Shown: in pieces, positions 1 through 8,209 of the stretch
How positions within the stretch are numbered: position 1 is the stretch's first letter
Layout of the letters: the number at the start of each line of letters is the position of its first letter
DNA from: Rhizobium sp. Root483D2
GTDB lineage: Bacteria; Pseudomonadota; Alphaproteobacteria; Rhizobiales; Rhizobiaceae
Length of the DNA: 64,000 bases
Assembly: GCF_001426685.1 (NCBI RefSeq)
Contig: NZ_LMFB01000019.1
Location: 165,005-229,004 of the forward strand
Direction: 5' to 3'
Position numbers and translations under genes: made by a program
The notes under the pieces: generated by a model
Database searches by the model: none
Seen by the model: only the letters and a program-made list of their open reading frames with translations
Told to the model about the DNA's origin: nothing

Positions 1-569
1 GCATAGCCCCAGGCCACGGCGTCATGGCGCACCGTGCCGCCGCGCTTTTGCATCAGCGCTCCCTGGATCGGAAAGCGGGCATTGTCGTAATCGAGGAAGG
101 GCAGCATCTGGCGCACGGCATTCCGGTCGAGCAGGTCGGCATCGACGCCGTGCAGGCGCATGGCATTGCCGCGCCGGGTATAGGCATCGCGCTGGGCGTC
201 GGAATGATAAAGGTTCAGCACGCCGCGTTGTGAAACCATGGCGTTGAAGTTGAAATCCTGCTCCAGCACTTCCCAGAGCTTCATCGACAGTTCGTAGAAC
301 GGGTTGTTGCCCTCAAGCAGGTAGTTGGAGCGGATGATCGTCGTGTTGCGGCCGACATTGCCGGAGCCGATATAGTTCTTTTCCAAAACGGCGACGTTGG
401 TGACGCCGAATTCCTTGGCGAGATAATAGGCCGTGGCCAGGCCATGCCCGCCGCCGCCAATAATGATAACGTCATAGTGGTTCTTCGGAACCGGGCTGCG
501 CCATGCCGGCTTCCAGCCTTTGTTGCCACGCAGGGCATTCAGAAAAACGGAAAAGGCGGAGTAGCGCAT
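1..569 (-). CDS. soxB: Sarcosine oxidase beta subunit-like / N-methylglutamate dehydrogenase subunit, 5' part
   Basis: The window holds the first 189 codons; the rest lies beyond base 1. The start at 569 gives MRYSAFSVFLNALRG, then a Rossmann FAD-binding motif (DVIIIGGGGHGLATAYYL, about residues 38-55) and the typical SoxB stretch GSGNVGRNTTIIRSNYLL. Heterotetrameric sarcosine oxidase oxidises N-methylated amino acids and passes the methyl group to tetrahydrofolate. The four-subunit N-methylglutamate dehydrogenase (mgdABCD) is built from the same subunits. Its neighbours are glxBCD and a gmaS-like glnT, so N-methylglutamate is the more likely substrate; this is inference from context. The gene diverges from glxA across about 90 bases. 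The alternative is plain sarcosine oxidase, and the remaining subunits should lie to the left. Confidence 0.9.
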   Translation of the reverse strand, partial: MRYSAFSVFLNALRGNKGWKPAWRSPVPKNHYDVIIIGGGGHGLATAYYLAKEFGVTNVAVLEKNYIGSGNVGRNTTIIRSNYLLEGNNPFYELSMKLWEVLEQDFNFNAMVSQRGVLNLYHSDAQRDAYTRRGNAMRLHGVDADLLDRNAVRQMLPFLDYDNARFPIQGALMQKRGGTVRHDAVAWGY

Positions 570-659
570 GGCAATCGAATCCCGGTGAACCGCTGCAATC
601 ATGACAGGATTGCGTTTTCAGACTTGCAGGAAAAGGACGTTTTAAGTCATAATAAGGAC
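570..659. promoter_or_regulatory. Divergent promoter region soxB/glxA
   Basis: This 90-base gap must hold both promoters. It contains a GACTT ... AAGTC inverted pair (about 621-648) and two AAGGAC words (633-638 and 654-659), possible direct-repeat half-sites for an AraC-type regulator such as GlxA. The second AAGGAC also sits only one or two bases before the glxA ATG and may serve as its ribosome site. No convincing -35/-10 pair was picked by eye. Confidence 0.35.
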
Positions 660-1637
660 ATGGTGTCAGATGACCTGAAAAACGTCCAGAAGATCGGCTT
701 CATCCTTATCCCGGGGTTTGCGCTGATGTCCTATGCCTCTGCGGTGGAACCGTTGCGGGCTGCCAATCTGCTCGCGGGCCGGGACATTTATGCGCTTTCG
801 GCACATACAGTCGAGGGTGCTGCCGGCATGACCTCTTCCGGCATTCCGGTGCCTGCCACGCCGCTGCCGGTTCGTGGTTCCGGATTTCACACCGTTTTCG
901 TCTGCGCCGGCGGCACGCCGGTCGATTGGAACGTTCCGCCGGTGCTTGCCTGCCTGCGCCAGCTTGCCCGCGATGGTGTGCGCATCGGCGGCATTTCCGG
1001 CGGACCCTATCTGATGGCGGCGGCGGGGCTTTTGGAGGATCGCGATTTTACCATCCACTGGGAGCATGCGCCGGCGCTGATGGAGGCATTTCCCGGTCTT
1101 CCTCCACGCCAGGCGCGCTATGTGCTCGACGGCAACCGCATCACCTGCGGTGGCGGCGTGGCGCCGCTCGACATGATGCATGCGCTGATTTCCGAGCGCA
1201 TGGGATCGGATTTCGCCCGGCGCGTCAGCGACTGGTATCTGCATACCCATGTGGAGAGTTCCGGAGCCCCGCAGCGGGCCTCGCTGGCGCAGCGCTACGG
1301 CATCAACCATCCAGGCCTGCTGACCGTGCTTGAGAAAATGGAGGCGACGATCGAAGCGCCGCTTGACCGCCAGACGATGGCGGCTTTGGCGGGGCTTTCC
1401 CCGCGTCATCTCGACCGGCTGTTTTCCAGCCTAATGGGGTCGTCCTTTCTTCTCGAATACCGCAAGCTGCGGCTCGATCATGCCCGCCGGCTGCTGCAGC
1501 AAAGTCCGCTTTCCATCTCGGAAATCGCCTTTGCCACCGGCTTTTCCAGTGCGGGCCATTTCTCCCGCAGCTATCGCACTGCATTTGGCGAAGCACCGCG
1601 GTCGCAGCGGCAAATTGGCAGTGCCGCAAGCCGCTGA
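660..1637 (+). CDS. glxA: GlxA family AraC-type transcriptional regulator
   Basis: A 325-residue regulator in two parts. Residues about 10-180 form a DJ-1/PfpI-like domain (IGFILIPGFALMSYASAVEP). Its nucleophile elbow reads GGISGGPYLMAAAGLL, without the cysteine of true amidotransferases, so it probably senses rather than catalyses. Residues about 220-320 carry the two AraC helix-turn-helices (MAALAGLSPRHLDRLF and ISEIAFATGFSSAGHFSRSY). ATG 660 was chosen because the DJ-1 domain starts right after it; the frame is open further upstream but codes nothing recognisable. It lies between soxB and glxBCD and probably activates both sides of the methylamine/C1 module. That role is inferred from position. 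Family assignment is firm. Confidence 0.9.
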   Translation: MVSDDLKNVQKIGFILIPGFALMSYASAVEPLRAANLLAGRDIYALSAHTVEGAAGMTSSGIPVPATPLPVRGSGFHTVFVCAGGTPVDWNVPPVLACLRQLARDGVRIGGISGGPYLMAAAGLLEDRDFTIHWEHAPALMEAFPGLPPRQARYVLDGNRITCGGGVAPLDMMHALISERMGSDFARRVSDWYLHTHVESSGAPQRASLAQRYGINHPGLLTVLEKMEATIEAPLDRQTMAALAGLSPRHLDRLFSSLMGSSFLLEYRKLRLDHARRLLQQSPLSISEIAFATGFSSAGHFSRSYRTAFGEAPRSQRQIGSAASR

Positions 1638-1711
1638 TCGATATTCTTCCCGGTTGAGAAAATTTCACTCTCAGGATAAATTGGTGGCCTGGGAAGCAGG
1701 GGCGACACCGC

Positions 1712-2407
1712 ATGGCGAAAAAGCAGCCAATCATCGATATCGGCCGGACCACGGATGACGAGCGGCCGGCCTTGAAGGCTGCCTTTCTGCAGGATCCGCA
1801 CGCGCTGCGCGAGCCCAAGGAAAACAATCTGGAAATTGCCATCGGCCATGAGGTGCGGGCGTTTCGCAAGAAGCTCGGCATCACCGTCACAGACCTTGCC
1901 ACCGCCACCGGCATTTCGCTCGGCATGCTGTCGAAGATCGAGAACGGCAATATCTCCCCGTCGCTGACGACACTTCAATCCCTGTCGCGGGCGCTCGGCG
2001 TCCCGGTTACCGCCTTCTTCCGCCGTTATGAGGAGCCGCGCAATGCCGTGTTCGTCAAGGCCGGCGAAGGCGTGGAGCTGGAGCGGCGCGGCACCCGCGC
2101 GGGTCACCAGTATAATCTGCTCGGCCATATCGACAACAACACGGCCGGCGTGGTCGTCGAACCCTATCTCATCACGCTGACGGCGGATTCCGATACCTTT
2201 CCGGCCTTCCAGCACGAGGGCATGGAATTTCTCTACATGCTGGAGGGCGAGGTGGTCTACCGCCACAGCGACCGGCTGTTCAGCATGCAACCGGGCGACA
2301 GCCTGTTCTTCGACGCCGACGCCCGCCATGGCCCGGAGCAGCTGGTGAGGCTACCGATCCGCTATCTGTCGATCATTTCCTATCCGCAGACGCGGACCAA
2401 TATTTGA
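1712..2407 (+). CDS. XRE-family regulator with C-terminal cupin domain
   Basis: This 231-residue protein has a Cro/CI-type helix-turn-helix at about residues 45-100 (VTDLATATGISLGMLSKIENG, then ISPSLTTLQSLSRALG) and a cupin barrel at about 150-225 (GMEFLYMLEGEVVYRHSDR ... LQPGDSLFFDADARHGPE type motifs). The first 40 residues are a loose leader rich in basic and acidic residues. Proteins of this layout bind a small ligand in the cupin and repress or activate a nearby catabolic operon, often for amines, amino acids or polyamines. It sits between glxA and glxB in the same direction, so glxBCD-glnT-purU is the likely target; that is inference. It is a second local regulator next to GlxA. Confidence 0.9.
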   Translation: MAKKQPIIDIGRTTDDERPALKAAFLQDPHALREPKENNLEIAIGHEVRAFRKKLGITVTDLATATGISLGMLSKIENGNISPSLTTLQSLSRALGVPVTAFFRRYEEPRNAVFVKAGEGVELERRGTRAGHQYNLLGHIDNNTAGVVVEPYLITLTADSDTFPAFQHEGMEFLYMLEGEVVYRHSDRLFSMQPGDSLFFDADARHGPEQLVRLPIRYLSIISYPQTRTNI

Positions 2408-2521
2408 TAGTTTGAGCATCTCAACAATCTTGCTTTAAAAGAAAATAACTTTCTTCTCAGTTGAAATCCGAAACGGCAGCTGCTATCCCTCTTTTCATCA
2501 ACGAAACGAAGGATCGTCCCC
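2408..2521 (+). promoter_or_regulatory. glxB leader with AAGAAA/TTTCTT palindrome
   Basis: This AT-rich 114-base gap precedes the glxBCD operon. It holds an inverted repeat AAGAAA (2439-2444), five bases, TTTCTT (2450-2455), a candidate operator for the XRE or GlxA protein. A ribosome site AAGGA lies 8 bases before the glxB ATG. No sigma-54 GG/GC pair was seen. Confidence 0.4.
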
Positions 2522-3427
2522 ATGTGCGGAATTGTCGGATTGTTTTTGAAGGACAAGAGCCTGGAGCCGCAATTGGGTGCCATGCTGTCCGATATGCTTG
2601 TCATCATGACCGACCGCGGGCCTGACAGCGCAGGCATCGCCATCTATGGCGCGCCTTCGGAAGGCCGCGCCAAAATCACGGTTCAATCGGCTGATCCCAA
2701 ACAGGATTTTGCTGGGCTCGACGCGCTGTTGAAGCCGGTCGATTCGAGCGCGACAGTCGAGCTGAAAAGCACGCATGCCGTCATCGAAACCAGCGCGGAC
2801 AACGCTCAGGCCGTGCGCGATCTGCTGGCGCAGGAGCGGGCCGGTATCCGGGTCATGGGTTCGGGCGACAGTGTCGAAATCTACAAGGAAGTCGGTCTGC
2901 CGAAGGACGTGGTATCGCGGTTCGGTATTCGCTCTATGGGCGGAACGCACGGCATCGGCCATACCCGCATGGCGACGGAATCGGCCGTCACCACGCTCGG
3001 TGCCCATCCGTTCTCCACCGGTGCCGACCAGTGCCTGGTGCACAATGGTTCGCTCTCCAACCATAACAACCTGCGCCGCGAACTGGTGCGCGAAGGCATG
3101 ACGTTCGAGACGCAGAACGATTCTGAAGTTGCCGCTGCCTACCTGACGGCCGAGATGGCCAAGGGCAAGGATCTGGGGCAGGCACTGACCAGCGCGCTCG
3201 ACGATCTCGACGGCTTCTTCACCTTTGTCGTCGGCACCAAGTCCGGCTTCGGCGTCGTGCGCGATCCGATCGCCTGCAAGCCGGCCGTGATGGCCGAAAC
3301 CGATCAGTATATTGCCTTCGGCTCCGAATACCGTGCGCTCGTCAACCTGCCGGGTATCGAGAATGCCCGCGTCTGGGAGCCGGAGCCTGCCACAGTCTAT
3401 TTCTGGGATCATGAGAAGGCGGCCTAA
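2522..3427 (+). CDS. glxB: Class II glutamine amidotransferase-like subunit of N-methylglutamate synthase (GlxB/MgsA)
   Basis: The 301-residue protein begins MCGIVGLFLKD, placing the N-terminal nucleophile Cys directly after Met as in class II (Ntn) glutamine amidotransferases. GTHGIGHTRMATES, HNGSLSNHNNLRREL and NDSEVAAAYL follow, lining the glutamine site. It matches the amidotransferase domain of glutamate synthase split off as a separate subunit. In the N-methylglutamate pathway the three subunits MgsABC use this chemistry to join methylamine or gamma-glutamylmethylamide to a glutamate skeleton. The symbol glxB is the older rhizobial name. It is the first gene of a tight operon (2 bases before glxC) and is probably cytoplasmic. 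Family assignment is strong; the substrate is inferred from context. Confidence 0.92.
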   Translation: MCGIVGLFLKDKSLEPQLGAMLSDMLVIMTDRGPDSAGIAIYGAPSEGRAKITVQSADPKQDFAGLDALLKPVDSSATVELKSTHAVIETSADNAQAVRDLLAQERAGIRVMGSGDSVEIYKEVGLPKDVVSRFGIRSMGGTHGIGHTRMATESAVTTLGAHPFSTGADQCLVHNGSLSNHNNLRRELVREGMTFETQNDSEVAAAYLTAEMAKGKDLGQALTSALDDLDGFFTFVVGTKSGFGVVRDPIACKPAVMAETDQYIAFGSEYRALVNLPGIENARVWEPEPATVYFWDHEKAA

Positions 3428-3429
3428 CC

Positions 3430-4152
3430 GTGGATGTCAGCGTAAAACGAGAAAGTCTGGAAGCGATGCGCGTATTCGATCTAGCCACCACGCCGCTGCG
3501 CGAACTGAACAGCGCGCTTCACACCATTGCCCCCGGTGCCAATGACACCAATTTCGAGGTCGTCAATCCGCGCGGCAGCCATGCCGTTGCCGTCGGCATC
3601 GATCAGCCTGTCACCGTCGAGGTGCGCGGCAGCGTCGGGTATTATTGTGCCGGGATGAACGATGGCGGTGCTGTTACCGTGCATGGTTCTGCAGGCCCGG
3701 GTGTGGCCGAGAACATGATGTCGGGAACGGTTGTCATCGAAGGCGATGCGAGCCAGTATGCAGGGGCGACAGGCCGTGGCGGCCTGCTGGTCATCAAGGG
3801 CAATGCCGCCTCGCGTTGCGGGATCTCGATGAAGGGCATCGATATCGTCGTCCAGGGCAATATCGGCCATATGTCGGCTTTCATGGGCCAGTCCGGTCAT
3901 CTGGTGGTGCTTGGCAATGCCGGCGATGCGCTGGGAGATTCGCTCTACGAGGCCAAGCTGTTCGTGCGCGGCGAGGTCAAGAGCCTCGGCGCCGATTGCA
4001 TCGAGAAGGAGCTGCGCGCCGAGCATATCGAAAAGCTCACCGAACTGCTGGAAAAGGCAGGCATTACCGACGTCAAGCCGCAGGAATTCAAGCGATACGG
4101 CTCGGCCCGCACGCTGTACAATTTCAACATCGATAACGCTGATGCGTACTAA
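3430..4152 (+). CDS. glxC: GXGXG-repeat subunit of N-methylglutamate synthase (GlxC/MgsB)
   Basis: This 240-residue protein corresponds to the C-terminal beta-helix (GXGXG) domain of large glutamate synthases, present here as a separate subunit. Glycine-rich turns recur every 16-20 residues (VRGSVGYYCAGMNDGGAVTVHGSAG, then TGRGGLLVIKGNAASRCG). This domain is structural and holds the amidotransferase and FMN synthase parts in place. The frame opens with GTG at 3430, two bases after the glxB stop; an in-frame ATG at 3466 (MRVFDLATTPLREL) is an alternative, and neither has a clear ribosome site, so coupling with glxB is likely. It is followed after 15 bases by glxD. The family is clear; the exact start is not. 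Confidence 0.9.
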   Translation: MDVSVKRESLEAMRVFDLATTPLRELNSALHTIAPGANDTNFEVVNPRGSHAVAVGIDQPVTVEVRGSVGYYCAGMNDGGAVTVHGSAGPGVAENMMSGTVVIEGDASQYAGATGRGGLLVIKGNAASRCGISMKGIDIVVQGNIGHMSAFMGQSGHLVVLGNAGDALGDSLYEAKLFVRGEVKSLGADCIEKELRAEHIEKLTELLEKAGITDVKPQEFKRYGSARTLYNFNIDNADAY

Positions 4153-4167
4153 GGCAGGGAACCGTTC

Positions 4168-5496
4168 ATGAGCTATCACAACCCCTATACCCCGCCGCGC
4201 AAGTCAGCGACTTTCGACGATTATACGCTGGCCGAAATCCGCCGCGCGGCGGCAACCGGCATCTATGATATCAGAGGCGCCGGCACTAAGCGCAAGGTCC
4301 CGCATTTCGATGACCTGCTGTTCCTTGGCGCCTCGATCTCGCGCTATCCGCTCGAAGGCTACCGCGAGAAATGCGACACGTCCGTCGTGCTGGGCGCACG
4401 CCACGCCAAGAAGCCGATCGTGCTGAAGACCCCGATCACCATTGCCGGCATGAGCTTCGGTGCGCTGTCGGGCAATGCCAAGGAAGCACTCGGGCGCGGC
4501 GCGACGATCGCCGGCACCTCGACCACCACCGGTGACGGCGGCATGACGGACGAGGAGCGTGGCCATTCGCAGACGCTGGTCTATCAGTATCTGCCATCGC
4601 GCTACGGCATGAACCCGAAGGACCTGCGCCGGGCCGATGCGATCGAGATCGTCGTCGGTCAGGGCGCCAAGCCCGGCGGCGGCGGCATGCTGCTCGGCCA
4701 GAAGATTTCTGATCGCGTCGCCAATATGCGCAACCTGCCCAAGGGCATCGACCAGCGCTCCGCCTGCCGTCATCCCGACTGGACCGGTCCGGACGATCTG
4801 GAAATCAAGATCATGGAACTGCGTGAAATCACCGATTGGGAAAAGCCGATCTATGTGAAGGTCGGTGGCGCACGTCCCTATTACGATACGGCACTTGCCG
4901 TCAAAGCCGGTGCCGACGTTGTCGTGCTTGATGGCATGCAGGGCGGTACGGCGGCAACGCAGGATGTCTTCATCGAGAATGTCGGCATGCCGACCCTGGC
5001 CTGTATCCGCCCCGCCGTCCAGGCGCTGCAGGATCTCGGCATGCACCGCAAGGTGCAGCTGGTCATCTCCGGCGGTATACGCTCGGGCGCAGACGTGGCG
5101 AAAGCCTTGGCGCTCGGCGCTGACGCTGTTGCCATCGGCACGGCCGCGCTGGTTGCCATCGGAGACAACGATCCGCACTGGGAAGAGGAATACCAGAAGC
5201 TCGGAACGACGGCCGGTGCCTATGACGACTGGCACGAAGGCAAGGATCCGGCCGGCATCACCACGCAGGACCCGGAGCTGTCCAAGCGCCTCGATCCCGT
5301 CGCTGCCGGCCGCCGCCTTGCCAACTATCTCAAGGTGATGACGCTGGAAGCCCAGACGATCGCCAGGGCCTGCGGCAAGAACCATCTGCACAATCTGGAG
5401 CCGGAAGATCTCGTCGCCCTGACGCTGGAAGCTTCCGCCATGGCGCAGGTGCCGCTCGCCGGCACCAGCTGGATCCCGGGCAAGGGAGGCTTCTGA
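4168..5496 (+). CDS. glxD: FMN-binding glutamate synthase-family protein (GlxD/MgsC)
   Basis: The 442-residue protein is the FMN/Fe-S synthase domain of glutamate synthase as a separate polypeptide. Visible features are ITIAGMSFGALSGNAKEALGRGA, the FMN barrel segments KPGGGGMLLGQKISD, VVVLDGMQGGTAATQDVFIENVG and LVISGGIRSGADVAKALALGADAVAIGTAAL. With glxB and glxC it rebuilds a three-subunit N-methylglutamate synthase (MgsABC), which forms N-methylglutamate. A conventional gltBD glutamate synthase would be one long chain, so the split layout and the following gmaS-like gene support the methylamine role. It is cytoplasmic, and its stop is 92 bases before the glnT start. Confidence 0.92.
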   Translation: MSYHNPYTPPRKSATFDDYTLAEIRRAAATGIYDIRGAGTKRKVPHFDDLLFLGASISRYPLEGYREKCDTSVVLGARHAKKPIVLKTPITIAGMSFGALSGNAKEALGRGATIAGTSTTTGDGGMTDEERGHSQTLVYQYLPSRYGMNPKDLRRADAIEIVVGQGAKPGGGGMLLGQKISDRVANMRNLPKGIDQRSACRHPDWTGPDDLEIKIMELREITDWEKPIYVKVGGARPYYDTALAVKAGADVVVLDGMQGGTAATQDVFIENVGMPTLACIRPAVQALQDLGMHRKVQLVISGGIRSGADVAKALALGADAVAIGTAALVAIGDNDPHWEEEYQKLGTTAGAYDDWHEGKDPAGITTQDPELSKRLDPVAAGRRLANYLKVMTLEAQTIARACGKNHLHNLEPEDLVALTLEASAMAQVPLAGTSWIPGKGGF

Positions 5497-5588
5497 CCCG
5501 AACATAGCTTAGGCCGTTGCACGATCTTACAAAGATAGGCAGCGGCCTTTTTACGAAAAAGTGTCTGAATAATCCAAAGGGGAACACA

Positions 5589-6896
5589 GTGACACTCGAT
5601 CTTGCCAGCTTTGCCAAAGACCGTGGCATCAAATATTTCATGATCAGCTATACCGACCTGTTCGGTGGCCAGCGGGCCAAGCTCGTTCCGGCCGAGGCGA
5701 TCGCCGACATGCAGAAGAACGGTGCGGGGTTTGCCGGGTTTGCCACCTGGCTTGACCTAACGCCCGCCCATCCCGACCTGTTTGCGCTTCCGGACGCGTC
5801 GTCCGTGATCCAGCTTCCCTGGAAGAAGGATGTCGCCTGGGTCGCTGCCGATTGCGTCATGGAGGACGAGCCGGTGGACCAGGCGCCGCGCGTCATGCTG
5901 AAACGGCTGATCGCCGAAGCCGCTAAGGAAGGTCTTCGCGTCAAGACCGGCGTCGAGCCGGAATTCTTTCTGATCTCGGCGGACGGATCGAAGATTTCCG
6001 ACGAATTCGATACGGCCGAAAAGCCCTGCTACGACCAGCAGGCCGTCATGCGCCGCTATGATGTGATCGCCGAAATCTGCGATTACATGCTCGAACTCGG
6101 CTGGAAGCCCTACCAGAACGACCATGAGGATGCGAACGGCCAGTTCGAGATGAACTGGGAATATGACGACGCGTTGCAGACGGCCGATAAACACTCGTTT
6201 TTCAAGTTCATGGTGAAGACGGTCGCCGAAAAGCACGGCCTTCGCGCCACCTTCATGCCGAAACCCTTCAAGGGCCTGACCGGCAACGGCTGCCATGCCC
6301 ATATTTCCGTGTGGGATGTGGACGGCAAGACCAATGCCTTTGCCGACAAGGACATGCCGTTCGGCCTTTCGGCCAAGGGCAAGACCTTCCTTGGCGGCAT
6401 CATGCAGCACGCCTCGGCACTCGCCGCCGTGACCAATCCGACGGTCAATTCCTACAAGCGCATCAACGCGCCGCGCACGATTTCCGGCGCCACCTGGGCT
6501 CCGAATACGGTGACGTGGACCGGCAACAACCGCACCCACATGGTCCGCGTTCCGGGCCCCGGCCGGTTCGAGCTGCGGCTTCCAGATGGCGCTGTCAATC
6601 CGTACCTGTTGCAGGCAATCATCATTGCGGCCGGCCTGAACGGCATCCGCAACAATGCCGATCCCGGCCGCCACTGGGATATCGATATGTACAAGGAGGG
6701 CCACACCGTCACTGGTGCGCCGCGCCTGCCGTTGAACCTGCTCGATGCACTCAGGGAATATGACAAGGACGAGGAACTGAAGGCCACGCTCGGCCAGAGT
6801 TTCTCCACGGCCTACCTGAAGCTCAAGCATCAGGAGTGGAATGCCTACGCCTCGCATTTCACCGATTGGGAGCGGCAAACGACGCTCGATATCTGA
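5589..6896 (+). CDS. glnT: Type III glutamine synthetase family, gamma-glutamylmethylamide synthetase-like (GlnT/GmaS)
   Basis: A 435-residue glutamine synthetase-fold enzyme. The beta-grasp N-terminus (residues 1-110) leads into the ATP/metal barrel with KTGVEPEFFLIS, NGQFEMNWEYDDAL, GNGCHAHISVWD, NSYKRINAPRTISGATWAPNTVTW and GRFELRLPDGAVNPYLLQA. These proteins, called glnT in rhizobia and gmaS in methylamine users, join glutamate with ammonia or methylamine using ATP. The place after mgs-like genes and before purU favours gamma-glutamylmethylamide. GTG 5589 was chosen because AAGGGG lies 6 bases upstream and the fold begins there; the frame continues 24 codons upstream without homology-like sequence. 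Which amine it prefers cannot be read from the sequence. Confidence 0.92.
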   Translation: MTLDLASFAKDRGIKYFMISYTDLFGGQRAKLVPAEAIADMQKNGAGFAGFATWLDLTPAHPDLFALPDASSVIQLPWKKDVAWVAADCVMEDEPVDQAPRVMLKRLIAEAAKEGLRVKTGVEPEFFLISADGSKISDEFDTAEKPCYDQQAVMRRYDVIAEICDYMLELGWKPYQNDHEDANGQFEMNWEYDDALQTADKHSFFKFMVKTVAEKHGLRATFMPKPFKGLTGNGCHAHISVWDVDGKTNAFADKDMPFGLSAKGKTFLGGIMQHASALAAVTNPTVNSYKRINAPRTISGATWAPNTVTWTGNNRTHMVRVPGPGRFELRLPDGAVNPYLLQAIIIAAGLNGIRNNADPGRHWDIDMYKEGHTVTGAPRLPLNLLDALREYDKDEELKATLGQSFSTAYLKLKHQEWNAYASHFTDWERQTTLDI

Positions 6897-7057
6897 GCGT
6901 CACGCCCAGTTCCAACACCAGAAGAGACGGCATGGCCTGTTCCTGCTATCCGATGTCGCGAAACGGATGGACGGGCAGGCCAGCGCCGCGCTAGCTTCCG
7001 TTCCACGATGCTGGGCCGGGAGGGCCAGCCAAGACCCAAAGCGAGAGACTGAAACCG

Positions 7058-7942
7058 ATGAAGAGCTACGTTCTGACCGTATCGTGCAAATCCACCCGTG
7101 GCATTGTCGCGGCGATTACCGGCTATCTCGCCGACGAGGGTTGTTACATCACCGACAGCTCGCAGTTCGACGACCTGGAAACCGGTCTGTTCTTCATGCG
7201 CCTTACCTTCATCAGCCAGGAAGGTGCGAGCCTCGACAAGCTGAAAGCCGGTTTCGAGGCGGTGAAGACCCGCTTCGGCATGGAAGCCGATATCCTCGAT
7301 TCAGAGCACCGGATGAAGGTGCTGTTGATGGTATCGCGCTTTGGCCATTGCTTGAACGACCTGCTCTATCGCTGGAAGATCGGGGCACTGCCGATCGAGA
7401 TCGTCGGCGTCGTCTCCAACCATTTCGAATACCAGAAGGTGGTCGTCAATCACGACATCCCGTTCCACCATATTCCTGTCACCAAGGCCAACAAGCCGCA
7501 GGCCGAAGCCCGGATCATGGATGTGGTCGAGCAGACCGGCACGGAGCTGATCGTGCTGGCCCGCTATATGCAGATCCTGTCGGACCAGATGTGCCAGAAA
7601 ATGTCGGGCAAGATCATCAATATCCACCATTCGTTCCTGCCATCGTTCAAGGGCGCCAATCCCTACAAGCAGGCCTATGAGCGCGGCGTGAAGCTGATCG
7701 GTGCGACGGCGCATTACGTCACCGCCGATCTCGACGAAGGCCCGATCATCGAGCAGGACATTGCCCGCATCACCCATGCGCAGTCGGCCGAGGATTATGT
7801 CTCGATCGGCCGCGATGTGGAAAGCCAGGTTCTGGCACGCGCCGTGCACGCCCATATCCACCACCGCACCTTCATCAACGGCAACCGCACCGTGGTGTTT
7901 CCGGCAAGCCCTGGAAGCTATGCCTCCGAGCGCATGGGCTGA
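7058..7942 (+). CDS. purU: Formyltetrahydrofolate deformylase
   Basis: A 294-residue enzyme with an N-terminal ACT domain (SYVLTVSCKSTRGIVAAITGYL, residues 2-80) and a C-terminal formyltransferase-like domain containing IINIHHSFLPSFKGANPY, GATAHYVTADLDEGPIIEQD. The Asn, His and Asp in these segments match the catalytic triad of the family. PurU hydrolyses 10-formyl-tetrahydrofolate to formate and free tetrahydrofolate. In this locus it would drain the C1 units that a sarcosine or N-methylglutamate dehydrogenase loads onto tetrahydrofolate, which explains its place at the end of the operon. It follows glnT after 161 bases that hold nothing recognisable and is closed by a strong terminator at 7971. 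Confidence 0.95.
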   Translation: MKSYVLTVSCKSTRGIVAAITGYLADEGCYITDSSQFDDLETGLFFMRLTFISQEGASLDKLKAGFEAVKTRFGMEADILDSEHRMKVLLMVSRFGHCLNDLLYRWKIGALPIEIVGVVSNHFEYQKVVVNHDIPFHHIPVTKANKPQAEARIMDVVEQTGTELIVLARYMQILSDQMCQKMSGKIINIHHSFLPSFKGANPYKQAYERGVKLIGATAHYVTADLDEGPIIEQDIARITHAQSAEDYVSIGRDVESQVLARAVHAHIHHRTFINGNRTVVFPASPGSYASERMG

Positions 7943-7970
7943 CGCTCAGCGACCCATCGAATGCCTTCGC

Positions 7971-8004
7971 ATCCTCGGAAGCCCTGTGCTTTCGGGGATT
8001 TTTG
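7971..8004 (+). terminator. Rho-independent terminator of the glx-purU operon
   Basis: A 12-pair stem (7971-7982 with 7988-7999), two pairs being G-U, closes a five-base CCTGT loop and runs into TTTTT at 7999-8003. It lies 29 bases after the purU stop. Confidence 0.8.
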
Positions 8005-8025
8005 TATGCGGACAGGTCAAATGCG

Positions 8026-8052
8026 GTTCAAACCGGCGGCGCGATCTCGATC
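8026..8052. repeat. 27-bp direct repeat, left copy (duplicate of the oxidoreductase 3' end)
   Basis: This stretch equals 8723-8749 at 26 of 27 bases; the one difference is C at 8040 against T at 8737. Read on the minus strand it encodes IEIAPPV and a stop, the last codons of the oxidoreductase gene that now ends at 8725. It is therefore an orphan copy of that gene's 3' end, sitting about 700 bases away on the purU side. Confidence 0.9.
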
Positions 8053-8095
8053 AGGAATCCTCTTCAGGAGACGGCTAACCGATGCCCTTTCGGAT

Positions 8096-8118
8096 CAATT
8101 GTGGTGACACCATAATTG
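8096..8118. promoter_or_regulatory. 23-bp near-perfect palindrome upstream of yccF
   Basis: Arms CAATTgTGGTG (8096-8106) and CACCAtAATTG (8108-8118) pair around a central A at 8107, with one mismatched position per arm. It lies 92 bases before the yccF start within the AT-rich segment. Such a site fits a dimeric repressor, though no regulator gene is close. Confidence 0.45.
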
Positions 8119-8209
8119 TAAAATGGGTCACTTAAAATTGATGTAGACAACAGGCCCCAGTGTGAATTATGCATAAAATAGCAATTTTTAGTTGTGCAGG
8201 GAAATTGAT

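Noticed and set aside
1303-2329. Minus-strand open frames across glxA and the XRE-cupin gene
   Set aside because: They overlap two well-supported plus-strand regulators and show no family motif.
6897-7057. Gap between glnT and purU examined for a small gene
   Set aside because: Open frames here are continuations or shadows; no ribosome site, motif or stem was found.
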